Positions 1-8,537 of a DNA stretch of 64,000 nucleotides are shown piece after piece. Within the stretch, counting starts at the first letter, position 1, and every line of letters begins with the position of its first letter. Source of the stretch: Pseudodesulfovibrio senegalensis (GTDB lineage: Bacteria > Desulfobacterota > Desulfovibrionia > Desulfovibrionales > Desulfovibrionaceae); assembly GCF_008830225.1 (NCBI RefSeq), contig NZ_WAIE01000001.1, positions 62,001 through 126,000 of the forward strand, written 5' to 3'. The notes under the pieces are model-generated. The model worked only from the letters and a program-made list of their open reading frames with translations, was not told where the DNA came from and did not search any database. The translations under genes were made by a program, and so were the position numbers.

Positions 1-1
1 C

Positions 2-331
2 CCGTATGTCCGCTTCCTGCCCGTGCGTTGCCTCGGTTCGGTCAATGCCATCTGGGTCGCTGACGCCATGAGTAAGGGTGTTGACGGCGTGATGCTGCTT
101 GGCTGCAAGTATGGTGATGACTACCAGTGCCACTTCATGAAGGGTTCCGAGCTGTGCAGTCGCCGCAAGGAAAACATTGCCGAATCCCTTGGCCGCCTGG
201 GTGTCGAACCCGAGCGTGTCGAACAGTACGAGCTGAGCATTGACGAGTATGACAAGGTACCGTCTCTGATCGCCGACTTTGTCGACAACATCACCAACAA
301 CTTCGGCCCCAACCCCTTCAAGGGCTACTAG
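2..331 (+). CDS. qmoB: QmoB, C-terminal fragment (gene enters from outside the window)
   Basis: The frame is open from base 2 and ends at a TAG at 329-331, so only about 110 C-terminal residues are present. They read as an MvhD/HdrA-type [2Fe-2S] domain, with cysteines in VRCLGS, LLGCKYG, DYQCH and SELCSRR. QmoB is the second flavin/iron-sulfur subunit of the membrane complex that passes electrons between the menaquinone pool and APS reductase. The assignment rests on this domain and on qmoC starting 12 bases downstream. Several HdrA-like proteins share the domain, so the fragment alone would not be decisive. Confidence 0.85.
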   Translation, partial: PYVRFLPVRCLGSVNAIWVADAMSKGVDGVMLLGCKYGDDYQCHFMKGSELCSRRKENIAESLGRLGVEPERVEQYELSIDEYDKVPSLIADFVDNITNNFGPNPFKGY

Positions 332-343
332 GAGGTATGGACC

Positions 344-1615
344 ATGTCGAACAACGTCAGGGTACAACCGGACCTGAAATTCGTTAAAGAATTGCAGTCT
401 GTTGGAGGGGAGTCCCTCAAGAAATGCTACCAGTGCGCGACCTGTAGTGTCGTCTGTCCCCTGTCTCCCGCTGACAACCCCTATCCCCGCAAGGAGATGG
501 TCTGGGCACAGTGGGGACTTAAGGACCGCCTGGTCAACGATATCGATATCTGGCTCTGCCACAACTGCGGAACCTGTTCCGACCTGTGCCCCCGCGGCGC
601 AAAGCCGGGCGACCTGCTGGCCGCCCTGCGGAACATGGCCTACCGTCAGCTGGCTCCGCTGGGATTCATCGGAAAACTCATGTCCAACTTCGGTGGCGTG
701 CTCATGCTCGCACTGGTTCCGGCGGTCATTTACCTGACCATCTGGATCGCCCAGGCAGCCAAGTTCGGCACCGCGTTCCCGCTGTTTGCGGCCGGCGCCG
801 AACACGGCGCATGGGATGTCGTCGCCGACGGCAAAGTCATCTACGGCGGCCTGTTCCCGGGCGATTACTTTATCGACCCGATCTTCGGAGCCGCGTTCGC
901 CTTCATGCTGGTATGCTTCTACCTGGGCGTGCAGAACCTGCTCAAGGGACTGAAGGAAGGTCCGAAAACCTTTGATCTGAGCGGGACTGAAAAGCCCGGC
1001 ATGATCGCTGCCTTCATCGACACCCTCAAGCACGAGGTGCTGCAGCACTCCCAGTTCAACGACTGCGGTGAGGACGAGGCAGACAAGAAGCGCGCCTTCG
1101 GCCATAAAATGGTCATGTACGCCTTCATCATCCTCATGGTGGTGACCGGCATCGTGGCCACGGGCCACTGGTTCGGCGCGTGGTTCCTGGAACATGTTCT
1201 GGGACTGGACGATCCGTTCTCCAAGTTCATCGCGCTGCTGGGTTCCACGCCCATGCCGCAGCATAGCGTCGTCAAGGTGGCCGCCAACGTGGGCGCCGTG
1301 ATGCTGGTCTACGGCCTGATGCAGCTGACCAGGCGCCGTCAGGGCCTGGACCCGGAAAAGCAGGGTTCCAACTTCTATGACTGGTACCTGCTGTACGTGA
1401 TCTGGACCATCGCCCTGACCGGCATCGGTGCGGAGATCTTCCGGCTGGTGAACATCAAGTATCTGGCATACCCCACGTACTTCCTGCATCTGGTGGCAGT
1501 GTTCATGCTGTTGGCATACCTGCCCTGGTCCAAGCTGGGCCACCTCGTGTACAGGACCGTGGCACTTTCCTATGCCAAGACAATCGGACGTATCCCCATG
1601 GGCGCCGCGAAGTAA
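344..1615 (+). CDS. qmoC: QmoC, membrane subunit of the quinone-interacting oxidoreductase
   Basis: A 423-residue fusion of an HdrC-like ferredoxin domain and a cytochrome b-like membrane domain. Two classical [4Fe-4S] motifs are visible: C28-x2-C31-x2-C34-x3-C38-P and C72-x2-C75-x2-C78-x3-C82-P. From about residue 105 on, several hydrophobic segments carry histidines suited to haem b, for example in FGHKMVMYAF and TYFLHLVAVF. In sulfate reducers QmoC links menaquinol oxidation to QmoA/QmoB and AprAB on the cytoplasmic side. Length and domain order match the family. The ATG at 344 follows a GGAGG-type site within the 12-bp gap after qmoB. Confidence 0.95.
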   Translation: MSNNVRVQPDLKFVKELQSVGGESLKKCYQCATCSVVCPLSPADNPYPRKEMVWAQWGLKDRLVNDIDIWLCHNCGTCSDLCPRGAKPGDLLAALRNMAYRQLAPLGFIGKLMSNFGGVLMLALVPAVIYLTIWIAQAAKFGTAFPLFAAGAEHGAWDVVADGKVIYGGLFPGDYFIDPIFGAAFAFMLVCFYLGVQNLLKGLKEGPKTFDLSGTEKPGMIAAFIDTLKHEVLQHSQFNDCGEDEADKKRAFGHKMVMYAFIILMVVTGIVATGHWFGAWFLEHVLGLDDPFSKFIALLGSTPMPQHSVVKVAANVGAVMLVYGLMQLTRRRQGLDPEKQGSNFYDWYLLYVIWTIALTGIGAEIFRLVNIKYLAYPTYFLHLVAVFMLLAYLPWSKLGHLVYRTVALSYAKTIGRIPMGAAK

Positions 1616-1667
1616 GGCTGCATGGGTAGGAAATACGATAAGCTTGTTCTCTTCAAGGAGGAATAAA

Positions 1668-2324
1668 ATGGCTGAATCCAAAGTTTTCCCGATGAACACC
1701 TTTGTGTCCGTCCTTCGCGGCCAATCTGCTGACGTGGCTCAGCTCGACATGCTGGCATTCGTGCTGCAGGTGGAAGCCGTGGACGCGGACGCCGCGCCCC
1801 TGGCTCAGGCCCTGGTGAAGGCGCACATCTATGAAACCGAGCCCGCCCTGACCAAGTACGCCGAAGGCGATCTTGGCAAGCTGGGCAATCAGGTGAAGAT
1901 CGTTCCCATGGCCGCGCCCGAACAGGCACAGGCCGTGCTGGAAGCCTTCGCCGCCATGAAGGCCGACCTTGCCGGCGCGCAGGATGCCGCCGCCAAGGCC
2001 GAAGACGCCAACAAGGCCCTGACCAAGGAGGTCGCGGACCTCAAGGCCAAGGTCAAGACCTTTGACGACGCCTCCAAGGGCGCTGAAAAGGCCATCATGA
2101 GCTCCAACACCAAGATCGACGAGCACATCAAGAAGCTCAACGACCTTCTGGCCGAAGTGGAAAAGGTCAAGAAGGAAGGTGTCGTGGTTGCCGGCGTTGC
2201 CGGTGACGGTGCAGCAGCACCGGCCGAGGGCGGAGGCGCTTCCGGCGACTCTCCGGACACCGGCGGTGAACCCGAAGCCGACTTCGGTTTCGGTTCCAAC
2301 CCGTTTGCCGACTCCGACTGGTAG
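1668..2324 (+). CDS. qmoD: QmoD-like accessory protein
   Basis: A 218-residue soluble protein. The ATG at 1668 is chosen because AAGGAGG lies just before it; the frame is open further upstream but has no ribosome site there. Residues 1-85 look globular, about 85-165 are an alanine/lysine/glutamate-rich probable coiled coil, and the tail is Gly/Ala-rich and acidic, ending FGSNPFADSDW. It has no cofactor motif and no signal peptide. Its place directly after qmoC matches the fourth gene of qmoABCD in Desulfovibrio, which is known to be needed for sulfate respiration although its biochemical role is unclear. The name rests mostly on position. Confidence 0.75.
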   Translation: MAESKVFPMNTFVSVLRGQSADVAQLDMLAFVLQVEAVDADAAPLAQALVKAHIYETEPALTKYAEGDLGKLGNQVKIVPMAAPEQAQAVLEAFAAMKADLAGAQDAAAKAEDANKALTKEVADLKAKVKTFDDASKGAEKAIMSSNTKIDEHIKKLNDLLAEVEKVKKEGVVVAGVAGDGAAAPAEGGGASGDSPDTGGEPEADFGFGSNPFADSDW

Positions 2325-2365
2325 TCGACATCCGGGATGCGCTTCGGCGCAGACTTGTGATTGCA

Positions 2366-2400
2366 AGGCCCTCCGTCCCTCGGGACGGGGGGCCTTTTTT
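2366..2400 (+). terminator. Intrinsic terminator after qmoD
   Basis: A 14-bp stem with one G-T pair (left arm 2366-2379, right arm 2381-2393 region) around a short TCG loop is followed by seven Ts. It closes the qmo operon. Confidence 0.9.
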
Positions 2401-2581
2401 GGGTTCATCCGCCCGAGCGTACTTTTCTCCTGCTGCCGGAAGTACGTTTCGAATGCGCCCTGTTCGTGTCGGTGGGCGGGGGCAACCTCGTCCCTGACCT
2501 CTTTTTTGCCAACATTGGACGGATGGTGATAGGAATGTCGTCAAACGACATCCGTGAACACTACTGGAGAGAGAGGAACAG

Positions 2582-3706
2582 ATGGTAGAAGTGGACCACA
2601 GGGGTGCAGCCGACCCCGGTATATCATCAGGGACCAGTGTGCGGTTCGACTATCTGGACAACATCAAGTGGACGCTTGCCGTGTTGGTCATCCTGCACCA
2701 TTCTGCGGCAGTTGCCGGACTTGACCCGTTTCCCATCAATCTTCCTCACGTCCACCCCTCGGAGCGTTATCAATACGGCATTCTTCGTACCTTTCAGTCG
2801 ATTAACCAGGGCTTTTTCATGAGCCTGTTCTTCTTTATCTCAGCGTATTTCGTCAGGCCGTCCTATGCGAAAAAGGGGCCTTGGTTGTTCATGAAGGGGA
2901 AACTCAAACGACTGGGTATACCCACTGTCCTGACAATACTGTTGATTGATCCGGTCGCGTTGAGCATTGCAAGTGATGGAGCCTTTTGGGATGCCATGCG
3001 GCTGGTCGTTCCATCGTACGCAGACATGTTGCAATCATGGAATATGATTATGGGTGTCACGTGGTTTTGCTGGGCACTGATTGTGTTTAATGCTGTCTAC
3101 GTTTTAGTACGGGCGGTTGCTCCATCCGGCAAAGTCGCTCCCGCATTGCCCGCTCCCTTTCCCGGCTTTTTCAAGATACTGTTGTTCGCAACAGCCATGG
3201 TTCCTGTTAACTTCTTGGCTTTACATGCCATGAACGTGGTCGGAGAGGATTTTCTGGGATTCCACTTGTTGAAGTATTTCCCCATGTATGTGGCCATGTT
3301 CTGTTTCGGCCTTCTGGCCCAGAAAAATCAGTGGCTTGATGAATTGAACTTGAAGCACGCTTTCACCTGGATCGTCGTATGGATTATGGCCAGAGTCTTT
3401 TTGAACCCGCTGTCTCTGATGGTCAGTCGTCCTTTTGAAGTGATCGGCATGAGTATTTTCCTTCTGTACAGTTACAAGACGTTGTTCAATTCCACCACAT
3501 ATTGGTCCAGGCGCCTTTCACGTGTGGCGTATGCCGCATACGTCATTCAAGTTGTCCCATTGTGCCTTATCGGGAAAATGTATGAGCCGCATATGACGCA
3601 GTACCCGTTGGTTAACTTTGTTTTGATCGGGATTTCCGGGGTCATTATAACGTTTTCACTGGCTCATTTTATCTGCAAGACACCTGTTTTGAGACGGGTA
3701 TTCTGA
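2582..3706 (+). CDS. Acyltransferase-3 family integral membrane protein
   Basis: A 374-residue polytopic protein with about ten hydrophobic segments. The N-terminal signature FDYLDNIKWTLAVLVILHH matches the (R/K)-x10-H motif of acyltransferase family 3 (PF01757: OatA, OpgC and WecH relatives). These proteins move acetyl or succinyl groups from the cytoplasm onto extracytoplasmic polysaccharides, lipids or glucans. The acceptor cannot be read from the sequence. The ATG at 2582 follows GAGAGAGGAACAG. Base composition is lower in GC than the flanking qmo and liv genes, and an ISL3 transposase remnant lies 170 bp downstream, so acquisition by transfer is likely. It stands alone, without polysaccharide genes beside it. 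Confidence 0.8.
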   Translation: MVEVDHRGAADPGISSGTSVRFDYLDNIKWTLAVLVILHHSAAVAGLDPFPINLPHVHPSERYQYGILRTFQSINQGFFMSLFFFISAYFVRPSYAKKGPWLFMKGKLKRLGIPTVLTILLIDPVALSIASDGAFWDAMRLVVPSYADMLQSWNMIMGVTWFCWALIVFNAVYVLVRAVAPSGKVAPALPAPFPGFFKILLFATAMVPVNFLALHAMNVVGEDFLGFHLLKYFPMYVAMFCFGLLAQKNQWLDELNLKHAFTWIVVWIMARVFLNPLSLMVSRPFEVIGMSIFLLYSYKTLFNSTTYWSRRLSRVAYAAYVIQVVPLCLIGKMYEPHMTQYPLVNFVLIGISGVIITFSLAHFICKTPVLRRVF

Positions 3707-3874
3707 TGCCCATCCTTGTGCTGGCTGGTGATGAGTCCAACCGATAATCATGCCATTGATCATCGGGAGGAGTGACTGCCGTGTCCGCGAGTTTCGTCCA
3801 CCACGCGTTCGGCCTTCGAGGCTGCGGCTGTATTCGCCAGGGCTGATGCCTCGGTGATGCGTCCATTACAGGTC

Positions 3875-4064
3875 ATGGCAAGGACGCTTGCCGGGTATGC
3901 TTGGGCATCCTCGCATACCACGATCACCCTGCGCATCAGGGCCGATCAAGGGGACAAACAACAGGATCAAGGCGCTGAAACGGCAAGCCCACGGCCACCG
4001 GGATGCGGAGTTTTGCAGGCTCAGGATTACGGTGATTCATGAAGCGGGGTACGCTTTGGCCGGA
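3875..4064 (+). pseudogene. Remnant of an ISL3-family (IS204/IS1001/IS1096/IS1165) transposase, C-terminal end
   Basis: The conserved C-terminus of ISL3-type transposases can be read only by changing frame twice: MARTLAGYAW from 3875, GILAYHDHP from 3904, then SGPIKGTNNRIKALKRQ from 3936, continuing through HRDAEF and IHEAGYALAG to 4064. The GPI(K/E)GTNN(R/K)IK...RQA.G.RD...IHEA.YAL(A/V)G series is diagnostic of the DDE_Tnp_ISL3 domain. The 5' part of the gene and both terminal repeats are missing or unrecognisable, and the normal stop after the final glycine has been lost. It is a dead fragment. Confidence 0.85.
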
Positions 4065-4214
4065 TGCCCCCTTTTTTGTGCGGCACAGGAGGAGGGAGGG
4101 TGTTTTTCTGCAAAGCGTTCTGGCAATCCAAAAGTGCGTGTGGGCATGTTTTGCGTTCATTTCTCCTGTTTTCAGCGTCGCTACAGGGCATAATCGAGGC
4201 TCCATGTGAGCAGA

Positions 4215-4230
4215 TTGGTCGATCAACCAA
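4215..4230. promoter_or_regulatory. Near-palindrome TTGGTCGATCAACCAA, possible operator
   Basis: The 16-bp element contains TGGT-N6-ACCA with matching flanks, 14 of 16 positions symmetric. It lies about 115 bp upstream of the candidate liv promoter. The half-sites resemble GntR/FadR-type operators. No regulator gene is adjacent, so this is only a candidate. Confidence 0.3.
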
Positions 4231-4344
4231 TTCAAACGATTGCGCCCGGGGCTTTTTGAGTGAATAAAACGACAAAAAAGATAAAATTTGATGAACATTG
4301 TTCGGTTGTGGGCCGTGGTTATACGAATTTGCAAATCCAAACGC

Positions 4345-4372
4345 TTGATATGGTGCATGAAAAAAATAAACT
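4345..4372 (+). promoter_or_regulatory. Candidate sigma-70 promoter of the liv operon
   Basis: TTGATA at 4345-4350, a 16-bp A-rich spacer and TAAACT at 4367-4372 would start transcription about 34 bp before livG. The surrounding 100 bp are strongly AT-rich compared with the rest of the window. Confidence 0.4.
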
Positions 4373-4412
4373 TGAATATTTTGCCAATATTTCATAAGAG
4401 TAACAGTTAATT

Positions 4413-5168
4413 ATGGCTAATCTAACTCTTTCGGACATCAGCGTACGTTTTGGCGGACTTCAGGCGCTTACTGACGTTAATTTTTCCGTTGCCGAGGGCG
4501 ACGTTGTGGGGCTGATCGGTCCCAACGGCGCAGGCAAGACCACGGTTTTCAACGTCATTACCGGCGTGTACAAGGCTTCGGACGGCAATGTCCGGTATGA
4601 CGACAGCGTCATCACCGGGATGCGTCCGTACCAGGTCCTGAACATGGGCATTGCCCGCACTTTTCAGAATATCCGTCTTTTTCAGAATATGACCGCACTC
4701 GAAAACTGCATGGTGGCCCAGCATTGCCGGAGCCGTTGCGGTGTTTTCCGGTCCATCCTGCGTTCGCCGTCGCAACGCAGGGAAGAGGCACGCATCGAGG
4801 AGAAATCCCGAGCCGCTCTCGAATTCATGGGCCTTGCAGATTACGAGAGCGAGGTGGCTTCCAATATGCCTTATGGGCACCAGCGCAGGCTGGAGATCGC
4901 CCGGGCCCTGGCCTCGGAGCCGAAGACCATCCTGCTGGACGAGCCGGCCGCCGGGCTGAACCCCGCGGAGAGCCATGAACTTATGGAAACCATCGGACGC
5001 GTAGCGAAACTCGGCATCAACGTCCTCATGGTCGAGCACGACATGAAGGTGGTCATGGGCATCTGCACCCGCATCGTGGTGCTGGACCATGGCGTGATGA
5101 TTGCCGAAGGACTTCCCGAACAGATCCAGAAGGATCCGAAGGTGATCGAAGCATATCTCGGCCAATAG
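4413..5168 (+). CDS. livG: Branched-chain amino acid ABC transporter, ATP-binding protein LivG
   Basis: A 251-residue ABC ATPase of the LivG type. Visible are Walker A GPNGAGKTT, the LivG form of the signature YGHQRRLEIARAL, Walker B ILLDEPAAGLNP and the switch histidine in VEHDM. LivG pairs with LivF on the cytoplasmic face of LivHM and drives uptake of branched-chain or related amino acids. It is first in a five-gene operon (livG, binding protein, livH, livM, livF); having livG ahead of the binding-protein gene is a less common order. The ATG at 4413 lies after an AT-rich leader with a weak AAGAG ribosome site. Confidence 0.93.
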   Translation: MANLTLSDISVRFGGLQALTDVNFSVAEGDVVGLIGPNGAGKTTVFNVITGVYKASDGNVRYDDSVITGMRPYQVLNMGIARTFQNIRLFQNMTALENCMVAQHCRSRCGVFRSILRSPSQRREEARIEEKSRAALEFMGLADYESEVASNMPYGHQRRLEIARALASEPKTILLDEPAAGLNPAESHELMETIGRVAKLGINVLMVEHDMKVVMGICTRIVVLDHGVMIAEGLPEQIQKDPKVIEAYLGQ

Positions 5169-5207
5169 TCGCTTGGCTGGTAAACATTCAACCATGGGAG
5201 AGCTGCA

Positions 5208-6335
5208 ATGAAACGCATTTTGATTCTGGCGCTTGTGCTGGCCGTGTCCCTGGCTTCGGCAGCCGCCTCTGCCGAAACCTTGAAACTGGGCAGCATGAGT
5301 CCGCTTACCGGGCCTTATGCCGCGGACGGCAACGACATCGCCAACGGTGTTCGTACCGCCATTGAGGTCGTCAAGGCCGAAGGTGGCATTCCGGGTTTTG
5401 ACGACATCACCCTGTCCGCGCAGGACACGGCATGTGACCCGCGTCAGGCCGTGGCCGCCGCCAACAAGCTCATCAACGACGGCGTGAGCGCGGTCATCGG
5501 CGCATACTGCTCCAGTGCCACGCTGCCCGCTTCCGAGACGTTGGACGAAGAAGACATCATCATGCTCACGCCCGGTTCCACCAACGAGAACGTGACCGAG
5601 CGCGGGCTTCAGAACATGTTCCGCACCTGCGGCCGCGACGATGACCAGTCCAAGGCCGCCATCGCCTTCATGAAGGATTACCTGAAGGCCAAGAGCATTT
5701 ATCTGGTGGACGACAAGACCGCGTATTCGCAGGGTCTTGCCGACAACGTGGAAAAGGCCAGCCCGGCCGCCGGCGTGCAGGTGCTCGGCCACGACCATGT
5801 CAACCAGGGCGACAAGGACTTCTCCGCCGTGCTGACCAAGGTCAAGGCTGCCAACCCGGACGTGTTCTACGTTTCCCTGCAGAACTCTGCCACGGGCGCG
5901 CTGCTGGTCATCCAGGCCAAGCGCATGGGCATCGACGCCGTGTATCTTGCACAGGACGCCGTGTACCACCCGCAGCTCATCTCCATTGCCAAGAAGGACG
6001 CCGAAGGCATGTTCCTGACCTTCGGGTATGTGGACACCGATTCCCCGTCCTACCAGAAGTTCATCAAGGCCTATGAGCCCAAGTATGGCCAGCCCGGTGC
6101 ATATTCAACCTATGCTTACGATTCGGCCATGGCCTACATGGCCGCAGTGAAGAAGGCCGGCTCCACCGAGCTCCCGGCAGTGCGCGGCGCGCTTCTGTCC
6201 ATGGAGTTCAAGGGTGCCTCCAAGACCTTCCGCTACAAGGAAAACGGCGACTCCGGTTCCAACTACATCATCCGCAAGGTCGAAGGCGGAAAGTTTGTGG
6301 ACTACTGGAACGCCCAGACCGGCGAAAAGTTCTAG
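5208..6335 (+). CDS. livK: Branched-chain amino acid ABC transporter, periplasmic binding protein
   Basis: A 375-residue periplasmic binding protein of the Leu/Ile/Val receptor family. A clear signal peptide (MKRILILALVLAVSLASAAASA) precedes the mature start ETLKLGSMSPLTG, with no lipobox. Typical Peripla_BP_6 features follow, including a Cys pair in TACDPRQ and AYCSSA that could form a disulfide. It binds ligand in the periplasm and delivers it to LivHM. A hairpin follows directly (6349-6370), as is common after binding-protein genes that need higher transcript levels. The actual ligand could be a branched-chain amino acid or a related compound. Confidence 0.9.
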   Translation: MKRILILALVLAVSLASAAASAETLKLGSMSPLTGPYAADGNDIANGVRTAIEVVKAEGGIPGFDDITLSAQDTACDPRQAVAAANKLINDGVSAVIGAYCSSATLPASETLDEEDIIMLTPGSTNENVTERGLQNMFRTCGRDDDQSKAAIAFMKDYLKAKSIYLVDDKTAYSQGLADNVEKASPAAGVQVLGHDHVNQGDKDFSAVLTKVKAANPDVFYVSLQNSATGALLVIQAKRMGIDAVYLAQDAVYHPQLISIAKKDAEGMFLTFGYVDTDSPSYQKFIKAYEPKYGQPGAYSTYAYDSAMAYMAAVKKAGSTELPAVRGALLSMEFKGASKTFRYKENGDSGSNYIIRKVEGGKFVDYWNAQTGEKF

Positions 6336-6348
6336 AGACCGTATGAAA

Positions 6349-6370
6349 ACGGGGCCCTGCGGGGCCCCGT
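6349..6370 (+). terminator. Intercistronic hairpin between binding-protein gene and livH
   Basis: A 9-bp perfect stem (ACGGGGCCC / GGGCCCCGT) with a TGCG loop has no T-tract. It is more likely a message-stabilising or partial-attenuation structure than a full terminator, because livH starts 25 bp later with no separate promoter visible. Confidence 0.6.
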
Positions 6371-6394
6371 CAACACTCTCACGCAAGAGATTTC

Positions 6395-7297
6395 ATGGAC
6401 TATTTTCTGCAACAGCTCATCAACGGCGTAACCCTCGGGGGCGTGTACGCGCTCATTGCCCTGGGCTACACCATGGTCTACGGCATCATCCAGCTCATCA
6501 ACTTTGCCCATGGCGAGTTCTTTGCCGCAGGCGGGTACATGGGCGTGATCATCATCAGCTATCTGGCCGCGAATGGCGTCAGCCCGGTGGTCTGCATCGT
6601 GCTCGGCATGAGCCTGACCATGGTCTATTGCGCCATCTTGGCCATGGCCGTGGAAAAGGTGGCCTACAAGCCCCTGCGCAACAGCTCGCGCCTGTCCGTG
6701 CTGCTTTCCGCATTGGGTATGTCCATTTTTCTCCAGAACGGCCTCATGCTCACGCAGGGCGTCTACGACAAGCCGTACCCCACGGCCATGACCGCAGGGG
6801 GCTTCGAACTGGGCAACGTGATGATTTCCTACATGCAGATATACATAATCCTGATCACTTCGGGACTGCTCGTGGCCCTGAACCTGCTGGTCTTCAAGAC
6901 GCGCATCGGCAAGGCCATGCGCGCCACTGCGCAGGACAAGGTCATGAGCGCGCTGGTGGGCATCAATTCCAACAAGATCATTTCCCTGACCTTTGCCATC
7001 GGCGCAGGTCTTGCCGCGGCCGCAGGCATCATGGTCGGCTTCTATTACGGGTCCGTGAACTACACCATGGGCTTCGTGCCCGGCATCAAGGCATTTGCCG
7101 CGGCCGTGCTCGGCGGCATCGGCAACATCACCGGTGCCATGATCGGCGGGCTGATCATCGGCATGGTCGAAATTTTCGCGGCCGGGTATCTTTCCAGCGA
7201 ATACAAGGACGTGTTCGCCTTCATCATTCTGATCGCGGTGCTGTATTTCAGACCCACCGGCATCATGGGAGAGAACGTTGACGACACAAGAGTCTAG
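6395..7297 (+). CDS. livH: Branched-chain amino acid ABC transporter permease LivH
   Basis: A 300-residue inner-membrane permease with about eight hydrophobic segments. The N-terminus QQLINGVTLGGVYALIALGY is characteristic of LivH, as is the GIGNITGAMIGGLIIG segment near the C-terminus. It forms the translocation channel with LivM. The end of the gene overlaps the TTG start of livM by 20 bp, indicating translational coupling. Length is normal for the family. Confidence 0.93.
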   Translation: MDYFLQQLINGVTLGGVYALIALGYTMVYGIIQLINFAHGEFFAAGGYMGVIIISYLAANGVSPVVCIVLGMSLTMVYCAILAMAVEKVAYKPLRNSSRLSVLLSALGMSIFLQNGLMLTQGVYDKPYPTAMTAGGFELGNVMISYMQIYIILITSGLLVALNLLVFKTRIGKAMRATAQDKVMSALVGINSNKIISLTFAIGAGLAAAAGIMVGFYYGSVNYTMGFVPGIKAFAAAVLGGIGNITGAMIGGLIIGMVEIFAAGYLSSEYKDVFAFIILIAVLYFRPTGIMGENVDDTRV

Positions 7298-8501
7298 AAA
7301 ACGGTGGACATCGTTCGGCATCGGCCTGATCTGGCTGCTCATCATCCTTTGGCCGCTTCTGGGCATCAAGCCCGAGGGGTTGGAGTTCGCCTCCACGTTC
7401 TCGGTCTGGATTCGTCTGGCCGTGGCCGGCCTGTGCATCATGATCGTGTTCGAGCTCAACCGTGCCGGAATCTTCGATTCGGTCAAGAAAACCGGGTCTT
7501 CGGTCAAGGGGGTCACGCAGCGCGCGTATGCGGCCACGCCCAACTGGCTGCTCATTTGCGTGGGCCTGGCCTTTGCCATTGCGTTCCCGGCCATGACCGG
7601 GCGCTACGGCCATGACGTGGCCTGCAACGTGCTCATCTACGTGTGCCTCGGGCTGGGCCTGAACATCGTGGTGGGGCTGGCCGGGCTGCTGGACCTCGGA
7701 TACATCGCCTTTTACGGGGTGGGAGCCTACACCTATGCGCTTCTGTCCATCCATTACGGAATTTCCTTCTGGCTCTGCCTGCCCGTTGCCGGGCTGCTGG
7801 CCGCCATAGCCGGGTGCATCATCGGCTATCCGACCCTGCGTATGCGCGGGGATTATCTGGCCATCGTGACGCTGGGATTCGGTGAGATCGTGCGCCTGAT
7901 CCTGAACAACTGGATGGAACTGACCAACGGTCCCAACGGCCTCATGGGCGTCAAGCGTCCGGGCCTGTACTGGCTCGATTTCGCCAACGGCTGGTCCATC
8001 GAGCATCTCTGGGTCAAGAAGGTCTGGATGTTCTATTACGTGATCCTGTTCATCGCCATCTGCACCATCATCGCGGTATACCGGCTCAATTATTCGCGCA
8101 TCGGACGGGCCTGGGAGGCCATCCGCGAGGACGAGACCGCCGCAGAGCTCATGGGCGTGAACACCTTTTTGCTCAAGCTGCTGGCCTATGCGTCCGGCGC
8201 TGTGTTCGCCGGATTCGCCGGGTCATTCTTTGCCGCACGGATGCGTTTTGTCAGCCCGGAATCGTTCACCTTTCTTGAGTCGGCCATGGTGCTGGCCATG
8301 GTGGTTCTGGGCGGCATGGGCTCCATTCCCGGGGTCATGCTCGGGGCGCTGGCGCTCATTGCCCTGCCCGAAGCGTTCCGCGAGTTCGACACCTACCGCA
8401 TGCTGGTCTTCGGCGGCGTGATGACGCTGATGATGCTGGTGCGGCCCAAGGGACTGTGGCCGGCCAAGCGCGTGGGCCGCAGGTCCGAGGAAGCTGAGTA
8501 G
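7278..8501 (+). CDS. livM: Branched-chain amino acid ABC transporter permease LivM
   Basis: A 407-residue permease. The start is a TTG at 7278 (MTTQESRKRW), preceded by GGGAGAG and lying inside the end of livH. About 100 N-terminal residues form two or three extra hydrophobic segments before the conserved LivM core, which begins near GLGLNIVVGLAGLLDLGYIA. The EAA-like loop IGRAWEAIREDETAAELMG, which contacts the ATPases, is intact. Together with LivH it makes the membrane channel. The C-terminal stretch GGMGSIPGVMLGALALIALPE is typical of the family. Confidence 0.92.
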   Translation: MTTQESRKRWTSFGIGLIWLLIILWPLLGIKPEGLEFASTFSVWIRLAVAGLCIMIVFELNRAGIFDSVKKTGSSVKGVTQRAYAATPNWLLICVGLAFAIAFPAMTGRYGHDVACNVLIYVCLGLGLNIVVGLAGLLDLGYIAFYGVGAYTYALLSIHYGISFWLCLPVAGLLAAIAGCIIGYPTLRMRGDYLAIVTLGFGEIVRLILNNWMELTNGPNGLMGVKRPGLYWLDFANGWSIEHLWVKKVWMFYYVILFIAICTIIAVYRLNYSRIGRAWEAIREDETAAELMGVNTFLLKLLAYASGAVFAGFAGSFFAARMRFVSPESFTFLESAMVLAMVVLGGMGSIPGVMLGALALIALPEAFREFDTYRMLVFGGVMTLMMLVRPKGLWPAKRVGRRSEEAE

Positions 8502-8537
8502 ACAGGACGTTTCTGCAACGCCAAACACGGGAAAAGA

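Larger units (their letters stand above)
3707..4412. other. 706-bp intergenic region with transposase remnant and liv promoter region
   Basis: No intact gene is seen. It holds a frameshifted ISL3-type transposase tail (3875-4064), then an increasingly AT-rich stretch with a near-palindrome at 4215-4230 and a candidate promoter at 4345-4372 in front of livG. Bases 3707-3874 show nothing I recognise. Confidence 0.7.
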
